NCBI RefSeq assembly: GCF_002897375.1
Contig: NZ_BFAG01000001.1
Location: 372,001 to 436,000 of the forward strand
Direction of reading: 5' to 3'
Length of the DNA stretch: 64,000 bases
Source of the DNA: Deinococcus aerius
GTDB taxonomy: Bacteria > Deinococcota > Deinococci > Deinococcales > Deinococcaceae
A program made the position numbers and the translations under genes. Under the pieces are notes generated by a model. The model saw nothing but the letters and a program-made list of their open reading frames with translations. It searched no databases and was not told the DNA's origin. This document shows positions 37,983 through 48,512 of this stretch, in pieces (position 1 is the first letter of the stretch; every line of letters begins with the position of its first letter).

Positions 37983-38705
37983 ATGAGTCAGATTCACGTC
38001 CGCGCGCAGCCGGGAGACGTTGCCGAATATGTCCTGCTGCCCGGCGACCCCAACCGGGCGCGGCACATCGCCCAGACGTACCTGGAGGGCGCCACCCTCT
38101 ACACCGAGCACCGGCAATTGCTGGGCTTCACGGGCACGTACCGGGGGGTGCGCGTCAGCGTGCAGACGACCGGGATGGGCTGCCCGAGTGCGGCCATCGT
38201 GGCCGAGGAACTCGCCCGGCTGGGGGCGCGGACGCTGATCCGCGTCGGCACGCTGGGGGGCGCCACGCCGGAGGTGCAGCCCGCCGATCTCGTGATCGCC
38301 ACCGCCGCCGTGCCGGGGGACGGCACCACCCGGCAACTGCTGGGCGGCGCCCCCTATGCCCCCGCCGCAAGCTTCGAGGTGGTGGCGGCGGCGGTGGGGG
38401 CGGCCCGGACGGCGAACGTCCCCCACCATGTCGGCCTCGTCATGACCGAGGACGCCTTCTACGCGAGCACGCCCGAACACGCCCGCCTGTGGGCCTCGCG
38501 CGGGGTGCTGGGCTTCGAGATGGAGGCGAGCGCCATCTTTCTCGTCGCGGCGTATCACGGCATCCGGGCAGGCTGCCTGACCACGTGCAGCAACGACATC
38601 GGTGATCCCCAGCTCGTCCCCGACGAGGTGCTGGCGGGCGGCGTGGACCGGATGGTCCGGGTGGCGCTGGAGGCCATCGTGACGCTCGCCGGGGAAGGAA
38701 GCTGA
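37983..38705 (+). CDS. deoD: Purine nucleoside phosphorylase (DeoD/uridine phosphorylase family)
   Basis: Phosphorolysis of nucleosides in salvage, 240 residues, the normal hexameric PNP size. The N-terminal EYVLLPGDPNRARHIAQ is the phosphate-binding start, TTGMGCPSAAIVAEEL and RVGTLGGATPEVQ line the site, and GVLGFEMEASAIFLVA contains the sugar-binding EMEAS motif. DeoD and uridine phosphorylase are hard to tell apart by eye; DeoD fits slightly better. The next gene follows after 65 nt. Confidence 0.85.
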   Translation: MSQIHVRAQPGDVAEYVLLPGDPNRARHIAQTYLEGATLYTEHRQLLGFTGTYRGVRVSVQTTGMGCPSAAIVAEELARLGARTLIRVGTLGGATPEVQPADLVIATAAVPGDGTTRQLLGGAPYAPAASFEVVAAAVGAARTANVPHHVGLVMTEDAFYASTPEHARLWASRGVLGFEMEASAIFLVAAYHGIRAGCLTTCSNDIGDPQLVPDEVLAGGVDRMVRVALEAIVTLAGEGS

Positions 38706-38770
38706 GCCCCGGCCGCCCTACTGCGTCCCGCCTCCCTCTTGCCCCGCCCGCCGCGTGTCAGGATTGGCCC

Positions 38771-39560
38771 ATGACGATGCTCGACGAGATCGAATTCCGC
38801 AACCTCCAGCTCGACCAGCACGGGCCGCTGGCGGTGCTCACGGTGAACCGCCCGGGGGCGCTCAACGCCCTGAACGCCGACACCCTCAACGAGATCTCGC
38901 AGGCGCTGGAGGCCGTGATCGAGAACCCCGAGGTCGGGGCGCTCATCATCACCGGGGGCGGGGACCGGGCCTTTGTGGCGGGGGCGGACATCAGCGAGCT
39001 GGCGCAGCTCGGGGACGTGTACGCGGGGCGTGAACTCGCCCTCGCCGGGCAGGACGTGATGCACTCGGTCTCCAGCCTGCCCATTCCCGTCATCGCCGCC
39101 ATCAACGGTTTCGCGCTCGGCGGCGGCCTGGAACTCGCGCTCGCCTGCGACGTGCGGGTGGCCTCGCCGCGGGCCAAACTCGGGTTGCCGGAGGTCACGC
39201 TGGGCCTGATCCCCGGCTTCGGGGGCACCCAGCGCCTCGCGCGGCTGATCGGGGCGGGCCGGGCGCTCGACCTGATGCTCACGGCCCGCCAGGTGCCCGC
39301 CGAGGAGGCCCTGGGCATGGGCCTGGTGAACTACGTCGCCGACGACCCGCTGCAAAAGGCGCGCGAGGTGGCCGAGGGGATGATGAGGAACGCCCCCATC
39401 GCCCTCTCGCTCGTGAAGGAGGCGGTGCGCCGGGGCCTGGACACCACGCTGGAGGCCGGGCTGGAGGTCGAGGCGGACCTCTTCGGGCTGACGGTGGCGA
39501 CGAAGGACTTCCGCGAGGGGACCTCCGCCTTCCTCGCCAAGCGCCGCGCGGAGTTCCAGG

Positions 39561-39568
<8 letters not shown>
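38771..39568 (+). CDS. Enoyl-CoA hydratase/crotonase
   Basis: A 265-residue crotonase-fold enzyme, likely hydrating 2-enoyl-CoA in beta-oxidation. The oxyanion hole is formed by [11 protein letters not shown] and [14 protein letters not shown]. Both catalytic glutamates are where expected, in [11 protein letters not shown] and [18 protein letters not shown], so a true hydratase is likely rather than an isomerase. Its end overlaps the GTG start of the HD-domain gene by 8 nt. Confidence 0.9.
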
Positions 39569-40646
<1,078 letters not shown>

Positions 40647-40707
40647 CTCCCCGTAGTCCCCTAGCTGGACTGTGCCCCAACTTCACCCACCGGCCCCCCG
40701 CGTTCTC

Positions 40708-40713
40708 TAGACT
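40708..40713 (+). promoter_or_regulatory. -10 box, leaderless start of the VanW gene
   Basis: TAGACT lies 7 nt before ATG 40721. Confidence 0.5.
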
Positions 40714-40720
40714 CGGGGGG

Positions 40721-42418
40721 ATGAAGGTCTGGGGAATAGGTCTGTCGGCCGCCGTGCTTCTGGGCGGCGCTCTTGCGGTGGGGGTCGCCTCCCAGGACAA
40801 CGGGCGCCTCGCCCCCGGCCTGCGGGTGGCGGGGGTAGATGTGGGCGGCTTGACGCGCGAGGAGGCATTGGCCGCCGTGAGGGGCCATGTCCCCGCCCCC
40901 CGGCAGGTGACGGTCACGGCGGGCGGGCAGGCGTGGACCGCCCCCGCCGACACGCTGGGCTGGCGGGCCGACCCGGAGGCGAGCGTGGACGCCGCCGTGC
41001 GGGCCACCGCCGGGCGCACCCTGCTCCAGCGGGCCGAGGGCCTGCTCGGCTGGGCCCAGGAGCAGGACCTCCCCCTGGTCGAGCGGGTGGACGTGGACAC
41101 GGCGTTGACCGCCCTGAAGACCCTGACCCGGGATGTGCGGGCCGAGCCGCGTGATGCGGCGGTCATCTTCGACAAGACCCTCAAGGCCTACGCCGTGCGG
41201 CCCGACTCCCCCGGCCGCCGTCCCAACGCCGCCGCCGCCGCGAATGCGTTCGCCGCGAACCCCGCCCTGACCACCCTCGCCGTGCCCGTGACCGAGTGGC
41301 GACCCGCGCGCACGGCCGAGTCGCTGCGGGCCCAGGTCCAGCAGGGCAACCGCCTGATGCGCCCCCTGACGGTGAAGCTGGGGGGCAGTGGGCGCGCCGG
41401 GACCCTCACGCCCCTCCAGGTCGCCGACCTGTACTGGGTGCGCCCCGGGGGCATCGTGCCCGACGAGAAGACCCTCCAGACCACCTTCCAGAAGTTGACC
41501 GCCGCCGTGGACCAGCCCGCGCGCAATGCCCGCTACGCCCTCCAGGGGGGCAAGTTCGTGCGGGTGAAGGAGCAGACCGGGCGCGTGACCGACCGGGCGG
41601 CGGCCTTCGCGGCGTTCAGGAAGGCGGTGTTCGACCCCGCGGCGGACACGGTGGTGTTCCCGGCCAAGGTCAGCCAGCCCACCCTGACGGTCGCGGCGCT
41701 TCCCGACCCCAACAAGCTGGAACTCATCGCCACGGGCACGAGCACCTACTACCACAGCAGCCCCGAGCGGCGCACGAACGTGGCGAACGCCGCCGCCAAG
41801 ATCAGCGGGGTGGTCGTGCCCGCGGGCGGGACCTTCAGTTTCCTTCAGGCGCTGGGCGGCATCAGCGAGGACAACGGCTTCGTCGGCGGGCTCATCATCA
41901 GCGGGGGGCGCACGGTGGACGGCCTGGGCGGCGGTGTGTGCCAGGTGTCCACGACCACCTTCCGGGCGCTGTACCAGGCGGGGCTCCCGGTCGTCGAGCG
42001 CAACCAGCACTCCTACCGGGTGAGCTACTACGAGCCGCAGGTGGGCTTCGAGGCCGCCGTGTACGACCCCGGCCTCGACCTGCGGATGAAGAACGACACC
42101 GGGGCGCCCATCCTCATCAAGACGGTCAACAACGACGCCCGCAGCACCCTGAAGGTCGAGGTCTGGGGCGTGAAGCCGGAGCGCCAGGTCACCGTGAGCC
42201 CCGCCGTGATCCTCTCGCGCACGCCGCACCCGCCCGCCGAGTACGTGGTGAACCCGGGCCTCCCCGCCGGGGCCGTGCGGCAGGTGGACTGGGCGCAGGA
42301 CGGCTACGACCTCTACATCACCCGCACGGTCAGGGACGCGGGCGGCGTCCGCACCGACAAGGTCAGCACGACCTACAAGCCCTGGCGCGCCGTGTACGAG
42401 GTCGGCCCGCGCGGCTGA
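40721..42418 (+). CDS. VanW-family cell-envelope protein
   Basis: A 565-residue exported protein. A signal/anchor helix (VWGIGLSAAVLLGGALAVGVAS) is followed by RVAGVDVGGLTREEALAAV, the start of a YoaR/PG_binding_4-type domain that repeats once more before residue 330. The VanW domain follows: GTSTYYHSSPERRTNVANAA, ISGVVVPAGGTFSFLQALG and GGGVCQVSTTTFRALYQAGL, with RNQHSYRVSYYEPQVGFEAAVYDP. A beta-rich C-terminal part ends the protein. Family members are linked to vancomycin-resistance clusters and spore or wall functions, mechanism unknown. Confidence 0.88.
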   Translation: MKVWGIGLSAAVLLGGALAVGVASQDNGRLAPGLRVAGVDVGGLTREEALAAVRGHVPAPRQVTVTAGGQAWTAPADTLGWRADPEASVDAAVRATAGRTLLQRAEGLLGWAQEQDLPLVERVDVDTALTALKTLTRDVRAEPRDAAVIFDKTLKAYAVRPDSPGRRPNAAAAANAFAANPALTTLAVPVTEWRPARTAESLRAQVQQGNRLMRPLTVKLGGSGRAGTLTPLQVADLYWVRPGGIVPDEKTLQTTFQKLTAAVDQPARNARYALQGGKFVRVKEQTGRVTDRAAAFAAFRKAVFDPAADTVVFPAKVSQPTLTVAALPDPNKLELIATGTSTYYHSSPERRTNVANAAAKISGVVVPAGGTFSFLQALGGISEDNGFVGGLIISGGRTVDGLGGGVCQVSTTTFRALYQAGLPVVERNQHSYRVSYYEPQVGFEAAVYDPGLDLRMKNDTGAPILIKTVNNDARSTLKVEVWGVKPERQVTVSPAVILSRTPHPPAEYVVNPGLPAGAVRQVDWAQDGYDLYITRTVRDAGGVRTDKVSTTYKPWRAVYEVGPRG

Positions 42419-42507
42419 GCCGGGGGTGCGGGCTGGAAGGGGCCCGGTGAGTCGGCGGTCAGCCCCGCTCACCTCCCCGTCAGGCCTGGCCCGTACAACA
42501 GAGGCGT

Positions 42508-43665
42508 ATGCGACGCCTTGCCCCCCTGGCCGTGCTGACCGCCCTCGCCCTCGCCGGGGGGGCAGGTGCCCAAGCCACCCTCACCGGCACGACCTGGACC
42601 CTGACCGGGCTCACGGAGGCGGGAAAATCGGTCTCGCCCGGTTCAGCGGCCCCGCGCCCCACCCTGCTGCTGGACGGCAAGGCGGCCTCGGGGAGTACAG
42701 GCTGCAACACGTACCGGGCGAGCTACGTGGCGCGCGGCGAGGTCCTGCGCTTCGGGCCGCTCGCCACCACCCGCCGCGCCTGCCCCGACCGGGTAGACGG
42801 GCTGGAGGCGCGCTTTCTCAACCTGATGGGCCGGGTCACCCGTTTCCAGCTCGGCGGGAACACCCTCACCCTCTTCGCGGGGAGCCGTGACCGGCTGGTG
42901 TTCACGGCGGGGAATGCGGCGACCTCCAACCGCCCGGAGGTGGGCATGAATCTGGACGGCACCTGGACCCTAATCGGCGGCACGGCCCTGCGGGTGGTTC
43001 CGGGCGGGGTGCCCAGCCTCACCTTCGCGGACGGCCGGGTGAGCGGCACGGGCGGCTGTAACCGGCTGACCGGCCCCTTCCGGCTGGAGGGGGAGACCCT
43101 GACCCTGGGGCCGCTCGCCTCCACCTGGATGGCCTGCGCGCCGGAGGTGAATGCCCGGGAGGCCGCGTTCCTCGCCTTCCTGGGGACGCCGCTCACCGCC
43201 TCCGTCCAGGCCGTGACCCTCACCCTGACGAACGGTGAGGGGCGGACCCTGGTGTTCCGGCGCGGCGGGGTGACGGGCGGCGCGGGGCTGAGGGAAGGCG
43301 GGGTCGGGGCGGCGCAGGCCCAGCCCTCCGTCGCCGACGGCAGCTACACGCTCGCCGCCGTGGACGGTCAGGCTGCGCCGCGTACCTTCCGGCCCATCAC
43401 GCTGACGTTGGAGGGCGGGCGGATCGGCGGGAGCGACGGGTGCAACAGCTTCGGGGGGGCATACCGGTTGGAGGGTGGGCGCGTGGTTCTGACCGGTCCA
43501 CTCGTTGGCACGCGGATGGCCTGCCCCGATTCGGCGGGCGAGGTGGACGTTCTGGCGGTGCTTAGGGCGCGGCCTGCCCTGACCGTCACGCCTGCGGGCC
43601 TGACCCTCACGGCGGGGGGGACGACGCTGGTGTTTAGCCGGGGCGTTGCTACAGGTAGGCCGTAA
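42508..43665 (+). CDS. Secreted protein with three META (HslJ-like) domains
   Basis: A 385-residue protein with signal peptide (MRRLAPLAVLTALALAGGAGAQ). Three tandem META/HslJ-type beta domains each carry the cysteine pair of the family: GSTGCNTYRASY with TTRRACP, GTGGCNRLTGPF with STWMACA, and GSDGCNSFGGAY with GTRMACP. One or two domains are common; three in tandem is more. E. coli HslJ relates to heat and novobiocin resistance, but the family role is vague. A TACAAC box lies 8 nt before the start. The gene borders the decayed repeat region. Confidence 0.82.
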   Translation: MRRLAPLAVLTALALAGGAGAQATLTGTTWTLTGLTEAGKSVSPGSAAPRPTLLLDGKAASGSTGCNTYRASYVARGEVLRFGPLATTRRACPDRVDGLEARFLNLMGRVTRFQLGGNTLTLFAGSRDRLVFTAGNAATSNRPEVGMNLDGTWTLIGGTALRVVPGGVPSLTFADGRVSGTGGCNRLTGPFRLEGETLTLGPLASTWMACAPEVNAREAAFLAFLGTPLTASVQAVTLTLTNGEGRTLVFRRGGVTGGAGLREGGVGAAQAQPSVADGSYTLAAVDGQAAPRTFRPITLTLEGGRIGGSDGCNSFGGAYRLEGGRVVLTGPLVGTRMACPDSAGEVDVLAVLRARPALTVTPAGLTLTAGGTTLVFSRGVATGRP

Positions 43666-44317
43666 GTCGGGCGGTGGTGGGGAAGTGCGGGTGGGGTGAG
43701 GACGGGGGCTGGGCGCTTTGCTGGAGGAGGTTGGAGGGGCAGGGCATCCTGCTGCGGTTTGCCCCCACCCCCCAGCCCCCTACCCCCAGAGGGGGCAGGG
43801 GGAGTTTTCCGCTGCGCTCGGCAAAGGGCCCGCCCATTGCGCCCGTGGCCGACCTCTTCTCCCCGGAAGGTCTGATCTTGCTGCATCCTGATCCGCGTGC
43901 CCACCGTCTCGCTGCGCGAGCCGACGTGGTGAAGGCGGTGCGAGCGCGAGCCGAGGGGTGGGGATGGGCCGTCCACCGTAGACGGTTTTACCGAGCTGAA
44001 GCTATGGCGTTGGTACTCCTCTCCACTTGCGGGGGAGGCTGGGTGGGGGGTGGCGAGCGTAGCTCGCCCTCATGGCTGACCGCGAAACTGTCATCACCCC
44101 ACTGCTCACCTCGCAACAAACATTGGCTGGGGAGGCTGGGACTCGTGGCGTTGCGTGCAGAGCGGGATGGCAAGCGCGCGCCTGCCCTCATCACGCGCCG
44201 TACCCCTCGCGGCGGTCCACTGTTCCGGCCGTTCCCAGAAGACGGCCTCCGCAGTTGGGCTCCGCAGCCTGTGACGAATGCAGTGAAGCAGGATGTGCAG
44301 AGGGCCCTTGCGGCGGC
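43666..44317. repeat. Gene-poor repeat-bearing region
   Basis: 652 bases without a credible gene. Two degenerate members of the GC-rich hairpin family lie in opposite orientation: 43766-43807 (CCCCCAGAGGGGGCAGGGGG) and 44017-44054 (ACTTGCGGGGGAGGCTGGG). Open frames across the region are broken and of mixed composition, with no recognised remnants. The right edge is the lost tail of the neighbouring phosphoesterase gene. Confidence 0.6.
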
Positions 44318-44470
44318 TCAGGACTCGCGCCCCTTCGTCAACCAGTCGGCCTCCAACTCAGCTATCTCGCGCGGAGCATGGGACCGCGCCCACGTGGCGG
44401 CGGCCTCCACGTCATACGCGGTGCGGCGGAACTCGGCGGCCCAGTTCCCGTTGCGGCGGGTCAGGAGCAC
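44318..44470 (-). pseudogene. Detached C-terminal 50 codons of the phosphoesterase gene
   Basis: Directly after the TGA at 44471-44473 the same frame continues VLLTRRNGNWAAEFRRTAYD, then VEAAATWARSHAPREIAELE, to a TGA at 44318-44320. This is the normal C-terminal strand-helix of YfcE-like phosphoesterases (RVPYDVEAA-type), so the stop interrupts a formerly longer gene. The lost codon was probably TGG (Trp). Confidence 0.7.
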
Positions 44471-45040
44471 TCAGCGGGCGAGGGGCAGGCCGTCCTTCTG
44501 GCGGCTGACCGGCCCGGCGTTCACGACCGTCACGCCGTCCACCACGGCCAGCATCTCGTGGTGGGTGTGCCCGACGATGCAGACGCGGCCCCCTGAATCG
44601 AAGGTGAAGTTCCCCAGCCTCTCCCGCAGCTCCTTGAAGTGCGCGGGGCGGGTGTGTTCCCCCTCCTCGGTCAGGAGCAGGTCCTCCCAGGGGCTGCGGG
44701 GGCTGCCGTGGGCGGCGCGCACCTCCCCGTCCGCCGTGTCCACGAAGGTGGGGAGCACGGCCAGTGTTCCGGGCACGCTCGCCGGAAGCTGGGCCAGCAG
44801 CCAGGAACGCATCCTCTCCTTGCCCGGCCGCATCCCCGCCACCCGCTCGTCGGTGTTGCCGCGCACGGTGACGGGGGCGTGTTCAGCCTGGAGCGCCCAC
44901 GCCCCCGCTGGGTCGGCGGCCCCCCACACGCTGTCCCCCAGGTTGAGCACCGCGTCGGGCGCAGACTGGCGGATGTCCTCCAGTACAGCCTCCAGCGCGA
45001 AACGGTTACCGTGAACGTCCCCGAAAACGGCGAGTCTCAT
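44471..45040 (-). CDS. Calcineurin-like metallophosphoesterase, prematurely stopped
   Basis: A 189-residue product as read. Metal-binding motifs are complete: LAVFGDVHGNRFAL, LNLGDSVWG, VRGNTDERV and VGHTHHEM, then VVNAGPVSRQKDG. These are the YfcE/MJ0936-type phosphodiesterase ligands, so the active site is whole. An in-frame TGA cuts off the last ~51 residues, which survive next to it. The start has a strong ribosome site (TAAGGAG) and follows the 123-aa membrane protein gene by 9 nt, so the two form an operon. Confidence 0.8.
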   Translation of the reverse strand: MRLAVFGDVHGNRFALEAVLEDIRQSAPDAVLNLGDSVWGAADPAGAWALQAEHAPVTVRGNTDERVAGMRPGKERMRSWLLAQLPASVPGTLAVLPTFVDTADGEVRAAHGSPRSPWEDLLLTEEGEHTRPAHFKELRERLGNFTFDSGGRVCIVGHTHHEMLAVVDGVTVVNAGPVSRQKDGLPLAR

Positions 45041-45049
45041 CCTTTCTCC

Positions 45050-45421
45050 TTACTGCGGGCGGCGCAGGGCGGCGAAGATCAGGCCGAAGAGCAGGCAGGT
45101 GACCACCACCGCGAGGAGGGAGGCGTTCGCGTTGAAGTCGGGCCGCAGCGCGTCGCCGGTGAACTTGTAGACGGCGTAGGGGGCCAGCCAGCCCAGCGCG
45201 TACAGCCCGGCGCGGCGGGGGTAGGCGCGGGTGGCGGCGGCCTCGGGGAACATGCGGGCGGGCACCAGCATGGCGGGGATCAGGAGGAGCTGCGTCAGCC
45301 AGAACCACAGGGGCAGACGCCCAAAGCCGTACTCCACCCCGGCGAAGACCACGTTCAGGGCGGCGATCAGGAGACCGGTGACGACGAGCGAGCGCAGGAG
45401 GAGCGGGTTCACGCCCGGCAT
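45050..45421 (-). CDS. Small integral membrane protein, 123 aa
   Basis: Three to four hydrophobic helices: [51 protein letters not shown] and [19 protein letters not shown] short basic loop ([13 protein letters not shown]) lies between the second and third. No family recognised. It is first in an operon with the phosphoesterase and diverges from the VF530 gene. Confidence 0.7.
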   Translation of the reverse strand: MPGVNPLLLRSLVVTGLLIAALNVVFAGVEYGFGRLPLWFWLTQLLLIPAMLVPARMFPEAAATRAYPRRAGLYALGWLAPYAVYKFTGDALRPDFNANASLLAVVVTCLLFGLIFAALRRPQ

Positions 45422-45486
45422 GTTCGCACAGGTGTGGATGGGCGCACCGTCAGATCGGCGCGGCGGGAATGCGGCATCATGGCCGG

Positions 45487-45726
45487 GTGCCTGACCCCGC
45501 CTCCCGACATCCCGATCCCCTGCACGGCGTCACCCTGGAACAGATCGTGGTGCGGCTGGCGGACCGCTACGGCTGGGAGGGGCTGGCGCGCCGCGTGCCC
45601 GTCCGCTGCTTCCAGCATGAGCCCAGCGTGCCATCCAGCCTCAAGTTTCTGCGCAAGACACCCTGGGCGCGGGCGAAGGTGGAGGCGCTGTACGTGACCC
45701 TCGTGCGGGACGAGCGGGAGACCTGA
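45487..45726 (+). CDS. VF530-family (DUF2132) DNA-binding protein
   Basis: A 79-residue product from GTG 45487; an in-frame ATG at 45469 is an alternative. It is a near-complete match to VF530: [20 protein letters not shown], then [20 protein letters not shown], then [11 protein letters not shown]. The family is a small helical fold with sequence-nonspecific DNA binding reported for the Vibrio member; the cellular role is unclear. Confidence 0.88.
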   Translation: MPDPASRHPDPLHGVTLEQIVVRLADRYGWEGLARRVPVRCFQHEPSVPSSLKFLRKTPWARAKVEALYVTLVRDERET

Positions 45727-45732
45727 GGGCCG

Positions 45733-46082
45733 TCAGGGCCGGGGAAGGTGCGTCAGGACGTTGACCAGCGTGCCGTCCGGGTCGCGCACGAAGAAGCGCC
45801 GAACGTCCCAGGCCTCGTCCCGGGGGGATAGACCACCTCGAAGTTCTGCCGCCGCATCTCGGCGTGGGCGGCGTCCACGTCGTCCACCTCTATGCTGACG
45901 TTCGGGTGGAGGCCGGAGGGGTCGCGGGAGATGATCTGGGTGGCCGGGTCGGTGGGCGAGGCGAAGGTCAAGGTCCAGCCGAGGTCCATCACCCCGCGGT
46001 AGCCGAGCGTGCCCCCGCAGAAGCGGCGGCTCCGGGAAAGGTCCTTGCTCGGGACGTTGGGCACGGCGCGGAGGACGCGCAT
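45733..46082 (-). pseudogene. Glyoxalase/VOC-family gene with a frameshift in a C-run
   Basis: From ATG 46082 the frame gives a good VOC N-terminal half: MRVLRAVPNVPSKDLSRSRR, LGYRGVMDLGWTLTFAS, HPNVSIEVDDVDAAHAEMR and NFEVVYPP. The C-terminal half (RDEAWDVRRFFVRDPDGTLV then NVLTHL) continues in another frame. The switch is at six C (plus-strand G 45822-45827); one extra C restores a single 116-residue protein. It could be a true deletion or a homopolymer sequencing error. The family covers glyoxalases, dioxygenases and bleomycin-binding proteins. Confidence 0.75.
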
Positions 46083-46087
46083 GGATC

Positions 46088-46093
46088 ACTGTA
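46088..46093 (-). promoter_or_regulatory. -10 box of the VOC-family gene
   Basis: TACAGT on the minus strand lies 5 nt before ATG 46082. Confidence 0.35.
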
Positions 46094-46102
46094 CCGGGGC
46101 CA

Positions 46103-47380
<1,278 letters not shown>

Positions 47381-47386
47381 GCGCTC

Positions 47387-48451
47387 CTACCGCTTGCCCA
47401 GCAGGTACGCCTTGGGATGGTGCCCCCCGCTGTACACCTGGAAGAGTTCGCGGGCGTTCCAGCGGTCCTGCTCGCGCAGAATGCGCTCGAACAGCTTGAT
47501 CTCGTGCGTGAGGACGACGAGGCGGCCCTGGCGGCTGCACAGGCGGTGCATCTCGGCCAGGAAGGCGGGGTAGAGGACGGCGTTGCCGCCGTGCGTGCCC
47601 ACCGCGTCCCCCCACGGCAGGTCGGAGACGATCAGGTCGAAGGAGCGGGGGGGCAGGCCGGTCTGAAGCGCGTCCACCTGGGCAACTTCCACCTCGCGCC
47701 CCGCCGCCCGCAGGTTGGAACGGGCGCACTCGACGGCCTCCGCGTTCGTGTCCACCCCCACCATCGCGTCGTAGGGGCCGAGCAGCGCCCGCTCGACGAG
47801 CAGGGTGCCGCTGCCGCTCATGGGGTTGAAGATGCGGTCCTCGTCGCGCTGACCGGCGAGCTTGTGCAGGGCGTAGGCGACCGTGGCGTTCAGGCCGCCG
47901 CCCATGTTGCACACCCGCCACGGGCGCGCCGAGAGGGGCCGGGGCGTGAGGCGCGCGAGGACCTCCCAGCCGGGGCCGTCCTCCTGCGGGCGCAGCCGGA
48001 TGAGGAGTTCGCCCTCCTCGGGGTCGTGGGGCAGGTTCAGCGCGGTCTGGAGTTCCTCGGCAATCCGCGTCATCACGCTCGACTCGCGGCCCGCCGCCGC
48101 CAGCCGGAAGGAGCGGTGACCCCCGAAGCGCCCCACCTCTTCCAGAAACGCCGTGAGTTCTCCCAGTTGCTGGTGGCCCAGCAGGCCGCGCGGGCGGGGC
48201 ACGTCCCAGGCGCGCACCCGGTAGGCGGCGACCGCCCCCCGCAGCCGGGTCAGGCGCTCGGGCTCGCCGGGATACCAGAAGCGCAGGCCCCGGATGTCGC
48301 GCGCCAGCGGCACCGTCCGCAGTTCCCCCTCGGCGACCGCCTCCAGGCCGGGCAGCGCCTCCAGCACGTACTCGTGGGCGGGCTGGCGGGCGCGGTGGTC
48401 GCCCTGGGGCTTTCTGGGGCGGGTGGAGGGCGCGGTTCTGGGGCGGGGCAT
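47387..48451 (-). CDS. N2-guanine RNA methyltransferase (TrmN/RlmL-like)
   Basis: A 354-residue SAM enzyme. The N-terminal 140 residues have THUMP-like character (YVLEALPGLEAVAEGELR onward). The methylase domain follows: NPMSGSGTLLVERALL binds SAM, VGVDTNAEAVECARSNLRAAG is motif II, and SDLPWGDAVGTHGG is the catalytic (D/N)PP(F/Y/W)-type motif in the SDLPWG form typical of tRNA m2G methylases such as Thermus TrmN. The target (tRNA position 6 or rRNA) is inferred. Confidence 0.82.
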   Translation of the reverse strand: MPRPRTAPSTRPRKPQGDHRARQPAHEYVLEALPGLEAVAEGELRTVPLARDIRGLRFWYPGEPERLTRLRGAVAAYRVRAWDVPRPRGLLGHQQLGELTAFLEEVGRFGGHRSFRLAAAGRESSVMTRIAEELQTALNLPHDPEEGELLIRLRPQEDGPGWEVLARLTPRPLSARPWRVCNMGGGLNATVAYALHKLAGQRDEDRIFNPMSGSGTLLVERALLGPYDAMVGVDTNAEAVECARSNLRAAGREVEVAQVDALQTGLPPRSFDLIVSDLPWGDAVGTHGGNAVLYPAFLAEMHRLCSRQGRLVVLTHEIKLFERILREQDRWNARELFQVYSGGHHPKAYLLGKR

Positions 48452-48459
48452 AGCAGGGC

Positions 48460-48465
48460 AGTATA
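48460..48465 (-). promoter_or_regulatory. -10 box for the methylase-arsB transcript
   Basis: TATACT on the minus strand lies 8 nt before ATG 48451. Confidence 0.6.
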
Positions 48466-48494
48466 GCGGCGGGTCGCCGGGTGGGGGGCGGTGG

Positions 48495-48500
48495 TAGAAT
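48495..48500 (+). promoter_or_regulatory. -10 box of ktrB
   Basis: TAGAAT lies 12 nt before ATG 48513, giving a leader of about five bases without a ribosome site. It diverges from the methylase promoter 30 bp away. Confidence 0.45.
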
Positions 48501-48512
48501 CGCGCGTTTCCT

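Noticed and set aside
38757..38770. Leaderless -10 box before the enoyl-CoA hydratase gene
   Set aside because: No TANNNT at the right distance; CAGGAT is too poor a match.
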